This document shows positions 19,462 through 28,270 of a stretch of DNA of 64,000 nt, piece after piece (position 1 is the stretch's first letter; each line of letters begins with the position of its first letter). Position numbers and translations under genes: made by a program. The notes beneath the pieces are model-generated. The model saw nothing but the letters and a program-made list of their open reading frames with translations. It was not told the origin of the DNA and did no database searches. The DNA is from Corynebacterium pilosum DSM 20521 = CIP 103422. Lineage in GTDB: Bacteria; Actinomycetota; Actinomycetes; Mycobacteriales; Mycobacteriaceae. Where the stretch lies: positions 90,398-154,397 of the forward strand of contig NZ_KB892439.1 in NCBI RefSeq assembly GCF_000373805.1, read 5' to 3'.

Positions 19462-20150
19462 CGCGCACCCATATCGGAGTAGTCCCGGAGGACTTGGTCG
19501 AGCCAGTCGCGCTTAACGACGATCAACGCCGCCTAACCGCAATGATTGGCGCGTTGCTGCTGCGTTACCCGGGCGAGGGGCACTGGGACATCCTTCGTGC
19601 CGTCAATGAGCAGGTGGACCTCCTACCCGGCCCAATTGCGGAGCAGTTCCATATCTTCCTCGACGCTGCCCGATCTTTCGGTCCGCGCGGCCTCGAGGTG
19701 CACTACGTGGAATCTTTTGATCAGCGCCGTCGTTGCTCACTCTTCTTGTCCTATTACGCGGTGGGCGATACCCGCCAGCGAGGCGCCGCGATTCTGGCTT
19801 TCCGCCAGCAGTTGCAGGGCTTGGGGCTGGAGGAGACTACTGATGAGCTGCCGGACCACTTGTGTGTCATCCTCGAAGCTGTGGCCCAAACCCACGGTGA
19901 GCAGCACGAGAATGCGGTGGAGATGATCTCTTCGCATCGCGACGGGATCGAGGTTCTGCGTTCCGCCCTGGAACACATCGGTTCGCCTTATGCGCATGTG
20001 GTGGTTGCCATTTGTATGGCGTTGCCGCAGATCGATGAGGAAACGATTGACCGTTACGTCGACTTGATCCGTTCGGGACCTCCCGCGGAGCTGGTGGGGA
20101 TCGACGTTCAACAACTGCCCTTCCCCACCGCTCAACCAGATAACTCTTAA
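19458..20150 (+). CDS. narJ: Nitrate reductase assembly chaperone
   Basis: 230 residues, the TorD/NarJ family. It binds apo-NarG and helps insert Moco and FS0 before membrane docking. The central HYVESFDQRRRCSLFLSYYA stretch (about 78-97) is the conserved NarJ region. It overlaps narH by four bases, and narI begins 21 bases after its stop. It is not part of the mature enzyme. Confidence 0.94.
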   Translation: MTRTHIGVVPEDLVEPVALNDDQRRLTAMIGALLLRYPGEGHWDILRAVNEQVDLLPGPIAEQFHIFLDAARSFGPRGLEVHYVESFDQRRRCSLFLSYYAVGDTRQRGAAILAFRQQLQGLGLEETTDELPDHLCVILEAVAQTHGEQHENAVEMISSHRDGIEVLRSALEHIGSPYAHVVVAICMALPQIDEETIDRYVDLIRSGPPAELVGIDVQQLPFPTAQPDNS

Positions 20151-20171
20151 AGGAAAGACAAAGGAAAAACA

Positions 20172-20957
20172 ATGAGTAACTTTGAAACATTCCTCTGGGT
20201 GGGTTTCCCGTGGCTTGCCATCGCCGCCTTCGTCATCGGCATCATTTGGCGTTGGCGCACCGACCAGTTCGGCTGGACTACCCACTCCTCGCAAATCTAC
20301 GAGTCTAAGCTGCTGCGGCTGTCCTCTCCCCTGTTCCACTGGGGCATGGTCTTCGTCGTCATCGGCCACCTGATGGGCTTGGCCATCCCGAAGACGTGGA
20401 CCCGCGCGATAGGTATTAGCGATGGCGCCTACCACTGGATCGCGACCATCCCGGGCACGATCGCAGGCATCATGGTGGTCCTGGGCATCCTCGGGCTGTT
20501 GTACCGACGCATCGTGAACCGCTCGGTGTTCTTGTCTACATCCAAGTCGGACAAGGTGATGTACGTCGTGTTGGCCGGCGCGATTCTGACGGGCTTTTTC
20601 GCCACAGTGTCGCTTCAGGTGTTCGGCGGGGCTGAAGGCTATGACTACCGCGAGACGATCTCGCCGTGGCTGCGCCAGCTGCTGATCTTCAACGCCCAGC
20701 CAGAGCTGATGGCCGACGTGCCATGGCAGTTCAAGCTGCACGTGCTTGCAGGTTTCACTCTGATCGCTGTGTGGCCGTTTACCCGCCTGGTGCACGCTTT
20801 CTCCGCACCAATTGGCTACATCAACCGCCCGTACGTGGTGTACCGTTCTCGCGATACGCGCACCACTCCGCGCCGTCGCCACGACGCGTGGGAGCCGATC
20901 CGCTCGCACACGGAGCAGTTGGATTCCCGCAACCAGACACCCTCCCGCGGCGCCTAG
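20172..20957 (+). CDS. narI: Respiratory nitrate reductase gamma subunit (cytochrome b)
   Basis: 261 residues with five membrane segments. The di-heme subunit takes electrons from menaquinol and passes them to NarH. His residues suited as heme ligands are visible in FHWGMVFVVIGHLMG (about 57-71) and FKLHVLAGFTL / FTRLVHAFSAPIGY (about 187-220). AGGAAA lies ahead of the start. It ends narKGHJI and is followed by a strong terminator. Confidence 0.96.
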   Translation: MSNFETFLWVGFPWLAIAAFVIGIIWRWRTDQFGWTTHSSQIYESKLLRLSSPLFHWGMVFVVIGHLMGLAIPKTWTRAIGISDGAYHWIATIPGTIAGIMVVLGILGLLYRRIVNRSVFLSTSKSDKVMYVVLAGAILTGFFATVSLQVFGGAEGYDYRETISPWLRQLLIFNAQPELMADVPWQFKLHVLAGFTLIAVWPFTRLVHAFSAPIGYINRPYVVYRSRDTRTTPRRRHDAWEPIRSHTEQLDSRNQTPSRGA

Positions 20958-20981
20958 CGCTGAGCTCGCTTTTCGACGATT

Positions 20982-21022
20982 ACCCCCGGCATTCCGCGTC
21001 TACGGAGGGATGCCGGGGGTTT
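20982..21022 (+). terminator. Terminator after narI
   Basis: ACCCCCGGCAT (20982-20992) pairs perfectly with ATGCCGGGGGT (21010-21020); an inner TCCG/CGGA continues the stem. A short T run follows. It lies 25 bases past the narI stop and separates the nar operon from modA. Confidence 0.85.
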
Positions 21023-21040
21023 GCCTTGCATTTGCGAACT

Positions 21041-21059
21041 GATTATGATTATCATTGAT
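21041..21059. promoter_or_regulatory. Fur/Zur-like palindrome upstream of modA
   Basis: GATTATGATTATCATTGAT has the perfect core ATGATTATCAT (21045-21055) and agrees with the classic 19-base Fur consensus at 14 positions. A candidate -10 element TAAAAT (21059-21064) touches its edge. It is 29 bases ahead of the modA ATG. A metal-responsive repressor (Fur, Zur) or a molybdate regulator could bind here; no regulator gene is adjacent except the ArnR-like one. See findings. Confidence 0.5.
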
Positions 21060-21087
21060 AAAATCCTGATTAAAAGAAAGGCTGTCA

Positions 21088-21846
21088 ATGCGACGCTCTA
21101 CTGGCTTTAAGGCCCTCATCGCAATGGTCGCGGTTGCTACCGGACTCGCAGGGTGCTCCCCTTCTACTTCTTCGTCGGACTCAGACTTGGAGATGACCAT
21201 CATGGGTGCGTCGTCGACACGCGTGGTCAATGACGAGCTGGACAACCAGGTCGAAGCCTCGCTTGAGTTCGTCAACGCTGGCTCCTCCACCCTAGTGCAG
21301 CAGCTTGCCGACGGCGCTTACGCGGACGTTCTGATCACCGCGGACCGCCAGACGATGGACCGCGCAGTATCCGAGGGTTCCGCTGCCGACCCAGAGCTCG
21401 TCGCTACGAACTCCATGGTCATGGTCGTTCCTGCAGGCAACCCGGCTGGAATCGAAAGCATCGAGGATCTCAACGACGAGGCCACTGTGGTTTTGTGTGA
21501 TCCGCAGATCCCGTGCGGTGGCGTATCCACCCAGTTGATGGAGGCCAATAACATCGAGATCAACGCGGACTCCCTCGAGCACGCTGTGGCCGATGTGCTG
21601 GGCAAGGTCACCTCTGGTGAGGCAGACGCCGGCTGGGTCTACAAGAGTGATGCCGTGGCGGCTGGTGACGAGGTGGAGATCATCGAGATCCCACACGCGC
21701 AGGAGTACCCTAACGAGCTGCTCGCAGCAGTGACCACCATTTCCGAGAACGAGGCCGAAGCTCAGGAGATCGTCGATCTGCTGGCCGGTGCTGAGTTCGC
21801 AGAACAGTGGCGCACCGCAGGCTTCACCCCAGCATCTGAGTCGTGA
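21088..21846 (+). CDS. modA: Molybdate ABC transporter substrate-binding lipoprotein
   Basis: 252 residues. Signal peptide with lipobox GLAGC (Cys about 24). The mature part is a periplasmic-binding fold: VNAGSSTLVQQLADGAYADVLITAD is the oxyanion-binding N-lobe (AGSSTLVQQL about 73), NSMVMVVPAGNP (about 117) is the ModA segment and DAGWVYKSDAVAAG (about 188) is the C-lobe. It captures molybdate (or tungstate) for the transporter encoded next. AAAGG lies six bases ahead of the ATG. It overlaps the fused transporter gene by four bases. Confidence 0.94.
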   Translation: MRRSTGFKALIAMVAVATGLAGCSPSTSSSDSDLEMTIMGASSTRVVNDELDNQVEASLEFVNAGSSTLVQQLADGAYADVLITADRQTMDRAVSEGSAADPELVATNSMVMVVPAGNPAGIESIEDLNDEATVVLCDPQIPCGGVSTQLMEANNIEINADSLEHAVADVLGKVTSGEADAGWVYKSDAVAAGDEVEIIEIPHAQEYPNELLAAVTTISENEAEAQEIVDLLAGAEFAEQWRTAGFTPASES

Positions 21847-23771
21847 CACCTAAACGTCTAACACCGTCCACTCCCTGGGCGGTGTTCTTGCTTGGAGCGA
21901 TCGCGCTCGCCTGGATCATCGGCCCCGTGCTGGCGCTGGGCGTGCGTGTGCCGTGGGGGCGGATTGGGGAGATCGCCGCCGCCCCGGAGACTCGGGAGTT
22001 AACAGCGATCACGTTGTCCGCCGCGATCCAGGCGACGGTGATTACACTGCTGCTCGGGATTCCGCTGGCATTGTGGCTGCAGCACGTGCAGCGCGGCCGT
22101 AACCTGGTGCGATTGCTGGTGCTTCTGCCGCTGGCGATGCCACCGGTTGTCGGCGGTTTGGCCCTGACCGCGCTGGTTGGCCGGCGTGGGCTGCTCGCGC
22201 CTGTGTTGGACGCGCTAGGTTTCCACCTCGCCTTTGAGTTCGCCGGCGTGGTGGCCAGCCACGTCTTTGTTGCGCTGCCTTTCGTCGTCGTCACGCTCGA
22301 TTCCGCTCTACGCCAGATTGATGCGGAGGTCCCGGCCTCCGCAGCTGGTATCGGATTGAGCCCCGGCGAGATCTTGCGCAAGATTACCTTGCCGACGATC
22401 GCCCCATCCATTGGCACGGCCGCCGGCTTGGCGTTTGCTCGGTCCCTTGGAGAGTTCGGCACCACGCTCACTTTCGCTGGTTCCATGCCGGGGGTCACGC
22501 GCACCATGCCGCTGGGTATCTACCTGATGCGCGAAACCGACCCAGACGCGGCCTACGCCCTGTCCGCGCTCCTGATCGTCCTGGCTGTCGCCTCCCTAGT
22601 GTTGGCTCAGCTGCCGACGTGGTTCCGTCGCACGCCTAAGCCCACCGCGCGCACGATCGGACCTGTCGATGTGGAGCGCCTACGCGAGCTGACGCGGCCT
22701 GAAACGTCCGGCACCAGCGTCACGATTAACGACACCGTGATCCCCGCCGATCGAATCACCGCGATTATCGGCGCCAACGGTTCAGGAAAGACCACGCTGG
22801 TCAGCATGATCGCTGGCCGTCTCACCGGGGCGACGGTAGCCCTCGGCGACAGGGTCGTCGATGCGCCCGACCAACGCCCCGTGCCAGCCCACGAACGCGG
22901 CGTCGTCTTACTCACACAGCGCCCCGGACTTCCACGCACCACGACGGTGGCCGGCGCGATCACCATGGTCACCCGTGATAAGCAGCGCACGCAGGAGCTT
23001 CTCGACGCCGCGGGCCTGGACACTCTGGCAGATGTCCCGGTGCCTGCCCTGTCTGGCGGGCAGGCAGCCCAGGTGGCGCTTGTGCGGGCGCTGTCGGCGA
23101 AGCCTGCCGTGCTGATTGCCGACGAGCCCCTCGCGGCGGTAGACGCCGCCTCCTCTCGGGGGTGGCGACAAGTACTGCGCGCGACAGTCGGCGACCGCAC
23201 AACTTTGATGATCACCCATGATCCTTTGGATATCGCGGGACTGTCAGAGCATGTTGTGGTCATCGAAGAAGGCAGCGTGATCAGTTCGCAGCCCACCGAA
23301 GCAGAACTCACCGTGCCGTCGAATAATTTCGTTGCTGGGCTAGCCGGATTAAATCGTCTCACCGGGACAATTAGCGGGGTCTCCAGTGATATGATGACAA
23401 TCAACTCGAATGGAACCATCATTGATGGGGTTGCTTCGGAGGATGTTTCGTCGACACGCGCACTGACCGAAGGAACGCCAGCGGTGGTCACCATTGCCCC
23501 AGAGGCCACGACACTCCGGCTCCCCCGCCACGGCTCGCACGCTGCGGACGTGAAAGAATCTGCCCGTAACGTCTGGCCCGGCACGGTAGCATCGATCGAT
23601 AACACTCCGGGTGCCGCTCACGTCACCGTCACCGTGGAAATCGGAGCGGGAACCATCACGGTTCCGGTCACCCGCGAGTCCGCGCTCGAGCTTGAACTGG
23701 AGCGTGGGGCAACCGTCGAGTGCGTTACCAAAGCTCTCAATGTCTCAGTGCACCCGCACCGAGACAACTAG
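21843..23771 (+). CDS. modBC: Fused molybdate ABC transporter permease-ATPase (ModB-ModC)
   Basis: 642 residues in one frame. The N-terminal about 265 residues form the ModB permease, with five to six membrane helices and the EAA loop AAGIGLSPGEILRKITLPTI (about 172-191). The ATPase follows: Walker A IGANGSGKTTLVS (about 312), Q loop LLTQRPGLP (about 360), signature LSGGQAAQ (about 402), Walker B AVLIADEPLAAVD (about 423) and H loop TLMITHDPLD (about 456). A TOBE/Mop-type molybdate-binding tail completes residues 500-640. In many bacteria modB and modC are separate genes. Overlaps modA. Confidence 0.93.
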   Translation: MTPKRLTPSTPWAVFLLGAIALAWIIGPVLALGVRVPWGRIGEIAAAPETRELTAITLSAAIQATVITLLLGIPLALWLQHVQRGRNLVRLLVLLPLAMPPVVGGLALTALVGRRGLLAPVLDALGFHLAFEFAGVVASHVFVALPFVVVTLDSALRQIDAEVPASAAGIGLSPGEILRKITLPTIAPSIGTAAGLAFARSLGEFGTTLTFAGSMPGVTRTMPLGIYLMRETDPDAAYALSALLIVLAVASLVLAQLPTWFRRTPKPTARTIGPVDVERLRELTRPETSGTSVTINDTVIPADRITAIIGANGSGKTTLVSMIAGRLTGATVALGDRVVDAPDQRPVPAHERGVVLLTQRPGLPRTTTVAGAITMVTRDKQRTQELLDAAGLDTLADVPVPALSGGQAAQVALVRALSAKPAVLIADEPLAAVDAASSRGWRQVLRATVGDRTTLMITHDPLDIAGLSEHVVVIEEGSVISSQPTEAELTVPSNNFVAGLAGLNRLTGTISGVSSDMMTINSNGTIIDGVASEDVSSTRALTEGTPAVVTIAPEATTLRLPRHGSHAADVKESARNVWPGTVASIDNTPGAAHVTVTVEIGAGTITVPVTRESALELELERGATVECVTKALNVSVHPHRDN

Positions 23772-23789
23772 CGAAAGGTGTACAACAAC

Positions 23790-24509
23790 GTGGACAAGGG
23801 CACCTACCCGCGGCCCGCAACGGCGCTGTATCCGGAGATGCTCAAGCTCAGCCCGAAGCAGACAGAGGTCCTCGCCACCCTGCAGAAGTATCCCCGCGGG
23901 GCCCGCGCCGCTGAGATCGCGGAGGACTTAGGCATGCACGTCAACACCGCCCGCGGCCACCTCGACGAGCTGGTTGCGAAGGACGCGGTGAAAGTCACTT
24001 CTTCGCCCGCCGCGGGCCGGGGGCGCCCTTCTCTGATTTTTCAGGTGCGGGTGCCAGACAACTGCGCAATCACTGAGGAATATATCGCGCTGATCAACGC
24101 GCTCGTCGACATGCTGAAGGACTCTGCTGACTCCTCCGATGGGCTGGAGCTTGCTAACCGGATCGGTATCCAGTGGGCGAAGAAATTGGGGGAAGCCAGG
24201 CCGCGCTGGGCGACACCCGCAGATGCGCTGGCGGAACTCTCCCAGCGGCTGCGCGATATGGGCTTTGATCCCCACATGCGTGATAGTGCGGAGGTGGAGC
24301 TCCACGCCTGCCCCTTCGTCACCGCTTCGGGCAAGCGCCCAGAACCATTCATCTGCGCCGTGCACGAAGGCTTATTAAAAGAACGCACCGCCCGCCTGAG
24401 CGGCAATGCGGTGCGCTTGGAACTGAAACGTTTCACCCCGACCGAGACCTGCTCGGTCAAGGTAACCGCAGCCGAGAACGAGACCCCGGGCGGTCAAGGG
24501 GCGCGCTAG
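23790..24509 (+). CDS. arnR: ArnR/SufR-like iron-sulfur transcriptional regulator
   Basis: About 239 residues. The N-terminal winged helix-turn-helix ([20 protein letters not shown], then [20 protein letters not shown], about 40-60) is followed by a C-terminal domain with HACPF (about 175), CAVHEGLL (about 192) and CSVK (about 221) cysteines. That spacing resembles Fe-S sensors such as SufR. By position beside narKGHJI and mod genes it corresponds to ArnR, which in C. glutamicum represses narKGHJI and hmp aerobically and is sensitive to NO. GAAAGG 11 bases upstream favours the GTG at 23790 over GTG 23778, which lies inside that site. It is convergent with thrB (four-base overlap). The assignment rests on position and cysteines, not alignment. 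Confidence 0.8.
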   Translation: MDKGTYPRPATALYPEMLKLSPKQTEVLATLQKYPRGARAAEIAEDLGMHVNTARGHLDELVAKDAVKVTSSPAAGRGRPSLIFQVRVPDNCAITEEYIALINALVDMLKDSADSSDGLELANRIGIQWAKKLGEARPRWATPADALAELSQRLRDMGFDPHMRDSAEVELHACPFVTASGKRPEPFICAVHEGLLKERTARLSGNAVRLELKRFTPTETCSVKVTAAENETPGGQGAR

Positions 24510-25432
24510 ACGCGTTCGACGTCCACAGTCACCGGGCCTGCGATCTCCAACTCGAGAACGCGCAGGCCCGTCTCTTCTGCCTCGTCCAGCAGCTTCTGGT
24601 CTACCCCATCGGTCGACAACACCATCACGGTAGGGCCGGCACCCGACAGGTAGGCGGCATAGCCGCGGTTGCGCAGGCGGTTGACCCACTCTGCGGTTAC
24701 AGGAAGCACGTCCGAACGGTAGGGCTGGTGCAGGCGGTCACGCGTACCCTCCCACAGCAGCTCCGGGTGGTGTTGCAAAGCCACGGTCATCACAGCAGCG
24801 CGGGACACGTTGAAACGCGCGTCCATGTGCGTGACGTGGTCTGGTAGCACGCGGCGCACCGCCACCGTGGAGGCGTGGAAGTTCGGCACCAGCGCGGTGG
24901 CCTTAATACTCTCGTGCACCGGCACGGACACTGCCTTATAGGCCGGCTGCGAAATACCGTCAACGGGGATCTCTGTCCACGACACCACCGCATTGCCCAG
25001 CACAGACGCAGCAGCGTTATCCGGGTGGCCCTCGAAGGCACTGGCTAGCTGCACCACCTGGTCGGTGGACAAAGGATTGCCCGCCAGCGCATTCGCCGCC
25101 ACGACACCCGACACGGCCGCCGCAGCAGAGGAGCCCAAACCGCGTGACTGCGGAATGTTATTCGTGCACGTCACCTTCAGTCCCGGCACATCCGCGCCCG
25201 CCTCGTGCAGGCCGGAACGAATCGCCTTGACCACCAGGTGGCTGGAGTCGCGTGGCAGGTTATCCTCGCCCTCACCGATGACATTGACCCCTAGGCCGGA
25301 CGAGGTCACTTCCACCTCAACGGTGTCATAAATGCCCACCGCCAGACCCAGCGTGTCAAAACCTGGCCCCAGGTTCGCAGACGAACCCGGCACCTTCACC
25401 GTGACTTTCAGCCCAACTTCCAGTTCCTTCAT
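24506..25432 (-). CDS. thrB: Homoserine kinase
   Basis: 308 residues of the GHMP kinase family. It phosphorylates homoserine on the threonine branch. [20 protein letters not shown] opens the protein and the phosphate loop is [16 protein letters not shown] (about 93-108). A C-terminal [11 protein letters not shown] (about 261) is the third GHMP motif. Twenty-two bases after hom with GGAGG ahead of the start: the hom-thrB operon of corynebacteria. Confidence 0.96.
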   Translation of the reverse strand: MKELEVGLKVTVKVPGSSANLGPGFDTLGLAVGIYDTVEVEVTSSGLGVNVIGEGEDNLPRDSSHLVVKAIRSGLHEAGADVPGLKVTCTNNIPQSRGLGSSAAAAVSGVVAANALAGNPLSTDQVVQLASAFEGHPDNAAASVLGNAVVSWTEIPVDGISQPAYKAVSVPVHESIKATALVPNFHASTVAVRRVLPDHVTHMDARFNVSRAAVMTVALQHHPELLWEGTRDRLHQPYRSDVLPVTAEWVNRLRNRGYAAYLSGAGPTVMVLSTDGVDQKLLDEAEETGLRVLELEIAGPVTVDVERV

Positions 25433-25454
25433 GCCCGTCCTCCTCTACAAATGT

Positions 25455-26792
25455 TTAAGAATCCAGGCGGATAACGGAACGGACTTCGCGCACGTCCGGC
25501 AGCTCCGACAGTTCGTCGACGATCGCGCGCAGGGACTTTTCCTTCGCGGAGTGCGTGACGACGATCAGTCGCGCCGCGTTCGAACCGTCAACCTCTTCCT
25601 GGCGCACCGTGCGCAGGGAGATGCCGGCCGCAGAGAAGCGCTCAGCGATATCGGCGAGCACTCCAACGCGGTCATCAACCATCATGTCGATGTGGTATTT
25701 GGTGGGCACGTCGCCAAATTCAGCGATTGGGTGGTTCGCGTATGGGTTCTCACCAGGCGCGCGGCCACCGTGGACCTTGTTGCGGGCCGCGCCGATCAGG
25801 TCACCCAAGACAGCGGACGCGGTAGGGGCACCGCCAGCGCCATTGCCGTAGAACATCAGGCGGCCTGCGGCCTCTGCCTCAACGAAGATTGCGTTGTAGG
25901 ACTTGTCGACGGTGGCCAGTGGGTGTTCATTGGGAACCAGGGTGGGATGCACGCGCGCGTTAACGGACTTGTTGCCGTCCTCGTCGACAAGCTTCTCGCA
26001 GATCGCCAGCAACTTGATGGTGTAGCCGGCCGCGGTCGCCGCAGCGATGTCGTCGGCGGTGACCTTCGTGATGCCTTCGCAGTAGACGTCGTCGAAAGTG
26101 ACGCGGGTGTGGAAACCCAGGGAAGCCAGGATGGCGGCCTTCGATGCCGCATCGTGGCCCTCCACGTCGGCGGTGGGGTCAGCCTCGGCGTAGCCCAGCT
26201 CGGTGGCCTCAGCCAGCGCGTCCTCGTAGGTAGCACCGGTGGAGGTCATCGCATCCAGAATGAAGTTGGTGGTGCCGTTGACGATGCCGGAGATACGCTG
26301 GATCTGGTCACCAGCCAAGGAACGGCGCAGCATGCCCACCACAGGGATGGCTGCTGCCACAGCGGCCTCGAAGTAGAGGTCAACCCTTGCTTTATCAGCG
26401 GCCTGGGCGAGCTCGTCGGCGTGCGCGGCGACAAGCGCCTTGTTCGCGGTCACCACGGACTTGCCGGCTTCCAGCGCCTTCAGGATCAGCTTTCGCGGGT
26501 AGTCGATGCCACCGATGACCTCGACGACAACGTCAACATCGTCGCGGGTGACTAGGGACTCGGCGTCGTCGGTAAGCAGCGCTGGGTCAACGCCCGGGCG
26601 AGGCTTAGAGAGGTCAGAGACTGCCACGCCCTTGAGCTCGAGAGGCCCCCCGATACGGTTTTCATAAGCCTTTGGGTTCTCATCGAGCAGGCGCAGGACC
26701 TCCGTACCGACGGTACCCATGCCCAAAACGGCCACGCCGACAGGCTGGCCGATTCCCTTGCCCTGGTTGAACGAGGCGGAAGTCGCAGTCAT
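25455..26792 (-). CDS. hom: Homoserine dehydrogenase
   Basis: About 445 residues. It reduces aspartate semialdehyde to homoserine, feeding threonine, methionine and isoleucine. The Rossmann motif VAVLGMGTVGTEVLRLL (about 17-33), the catalytic NGTTNFILDAM (about 170) and a C-terminal ACT domain starting about 358 (DMMVDDRVGVLADIAERFSA), the threonine feedback site, are all present. The frame opens at 26828, but AGGAGA precedes the ATG at 26792, and the N-terminus there aligns with known Hom proteins. Confidence 0.95.
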   Translation of the reverse strand: MTATSASFNQGKGIGQPVGVAVLGMGTVGTEVLRLLDENPKAYENRIGGPLELKGVAVSDLSKPRPGVDPALLTDDAESLVTRDDVDVVVEVIGGIDYPRKLILKALEAGKSVVTANKALVAAHADELAQAADKARVDLYFEAAVAAAIPVVGMLRRSLAGDQIQRISGIVNGTTNFILDAMTSTGATYEDALAEATELGYAEADPTADVEGHDAASKAAILASLGFHTRVTFDDVYCEGITKVTADDIAAATAAGYTIKLLAICEKLVDEDGNKSVNARVHPTLVPNEHPLATVDKSYNAIFVEAEAAGRLMFYGNGAGGAPTASAVLGDLIGAARNKVHGGRAPGENPYANHPIAEFGDVPTKYHIDMMVDDRVGVLADIAERFSAAGISLRTVRQEEVDGSNAARLIVVTHSAKEKSLRAIVDELSELPDVREVRSVIRLDS

Positions 26793-26934
26793 GATTCTCC
26801 TGTTGATTACTAATGGTTTATTGAACACGGTGTGAGCACAGAGGCTTTCTGAGCCACGGTTTCATGACACAGAAAACACACACTTGGAATAGTCTACCTA
26901 TCGCTTACATACCCGCGAGACTTGCGGTAATAAT

Positions 26935-28266
26935 TTAATTCACCTCGCGCGCGAGGAAGTCATCGACTGTCTCGCGCCGCAACATTGGGGTAACTTTTCC
27001 ACCCCGCACGCTCACCACGGCGGGACGCCCAAACCAGTTGTAGTTCGAACTCATCGCGTAGCAGTACGCGCCCGTGCCCGGCACCGCCAAGAAGTCACCC
27101 GGAGCAATATCTGCCGGATACTGCGCATCCTCGATGATGATGTCGCCCGATTCGCAGTGGGACCCCACCACGCGTGAGGCGATAGGCTCGTCGTCGGTGA
27201 AGCGGTTGACTAGGCGTGAGTCATACTCGGCCTCATACAGCGCTGGGCGAATATTGTCGCTCATTCCCCCATCGACGGCGATATAGCGCCGCGTGGTGTC
27301 ATCGTCGACATGCACGTCCTTAGTCGTGCCCACCTCATAGACCGTGACCGTGGACGGGCCAGCAATCGCACGCCCCGGCTCCACCACCAAGGTCGGGGTG
27401 GCAATGCCAAGATCCTCGGCGCACTCGCGGATCGCTGCCAACATATCCTTCGCAACCGCGTCCACATCGAGTGCCGATTCCTGCTCCGTATAGGCAATCC
27501 CGTAGCCACCGCCCAAATCAAGGTAAGGCAGCACCAGGCCCAGCTCGCCGTGGATGCGGCGGTACAGTTCTAAAACGCGCTCGGCGGCCACATTGAACCC
27601 TGCCGCGTCGAAGACCTGGGAACCGATGTGGCAGTGCAGCCCGGTCAGCTCCAGGTTCTCTGCGTTATTCGCCGCGACGGCCGCCTCCCAAGCCGAACCG
27701 GAGGCCAAAGAGAACCCGAACTTCTGATCTTCGTGGCTGGTGGCGATGAACTCGTGCGTGTGGGCTTCCACCCCAGGCTTGACCCGGATCCACACCTCCT
27801 GGACTTTGTTTTCGCCACGCGCGACCATGTCCAACAGCTCAAGTTCCTGGGCGGAATCCAGCACCACATGCCCCACACCGGAACGCACGCAGGTGCGCAG
27901 GAAGTTCGCGGTTTTGTTGTTGCCGTGCGCCGTGATGCGCTCCGCCGGGAAATCTGCCGCCAGGGCGATGAGCAGCTCATTTTCACTAGCGACGTCTAGG
28001 CTCAGGCCTTCCTCGTCAACCCAGCGCGCGATCGTGCGAGTCAAAAAAGCCTTGGAAGCGTAGTGCACATTGTGTGCCCCGCCATAGGCTCGGGCCATGT
28101 CGCGGCAGCGGCTGCGGAAATCGTCCTCATCGATCACGAAGACCGGCGTGCCGTAGCCTTCAGCAATCTCCGGCAGCGGCACGCCTGCCACGGTGACCAC
28201 GCCATCTTCCTGGCGCATGGCACCGCGGGGCCACACGTGTGCGGGAAGGTCATTGAAATCTGTCAT
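26935..28266 (-). CDS. lysA: Diaminopimelate decarboxylase
   Basis: 443 residues, an alanine-racemase-fold PLP enzyme making lysine from meso-DAP. The PLP lysine is in [10 protein letters not shown] (about 68). [11 protein letters not shown] (about 207), [11 protein letters not shown] (about 247) and the substrate site [11 protein letters not shown] (about 367) follow. It begins four bases after the argS stop and is co-transcribed, a pairing conserved in actinobacteria. A 142-base gap with no clear terminator separates it from hom. Confidence 0.97.
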   Translation of the reverse strand: MTDFNDLPAHVWPRGAMRQEDGVVTVAGVPLPEIAEGYGTPVFVIDEDDFRSRCRDMARAYGGAHNVHYASKAFLTRTIARWVDEEGLSLDVASENELLIALAADFPAERITAHGNNKTANFLRTCVRSGVGHVVLDSAQELELLDMVARGENKVQEVWIRVKPGVEAHTHEFIATSHEDQKFGFSLASGSAWEAAVAANNAENLELTGLHCHIGSQVFDAAGFNVAAERVLELYRRIHGELGLVLPYLDLGGGYGIAYTEQESALDVDAVAKDMLAAIRECAEDLGIATPTLVVEPGRAIAGPSTVTVYEVGTTKDVHVDDDTTRRYIAVDGGMSDNIRPALYEAEYDSRLVNRFTDDEPIASRVVGSHCESGDIIIEDAQYPADIAPGDFLAVPGTGAYCYAMSSNYNWFGRPAVVSVRGGKVTPMLRRETVDDFLAREVN

Positions 28267-28270
28267 GCGA

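Noticed and set aside
19737..20909. Long minus-strand frame (390 codons) opposite narJ-narI
   Set aside because: Shadow frame; rich in His/Arg and without family features.
25332..26555. Long plus-strand frame (407 codons) opposite hom
   Set aside because: Shadow of hom: hom has clear domains, and the antisense product is low-complexity and has no motif.
26891..26896. McbR-type half site upstream of hom (GTCTA)
   Set aside because: Only one half is present; the partner TAGAC at the right distance is absent.
26912..26928. Weak hairpin after lysA
   Set aside because: Five imperfect pairs and no T run; not enough for a terminator.
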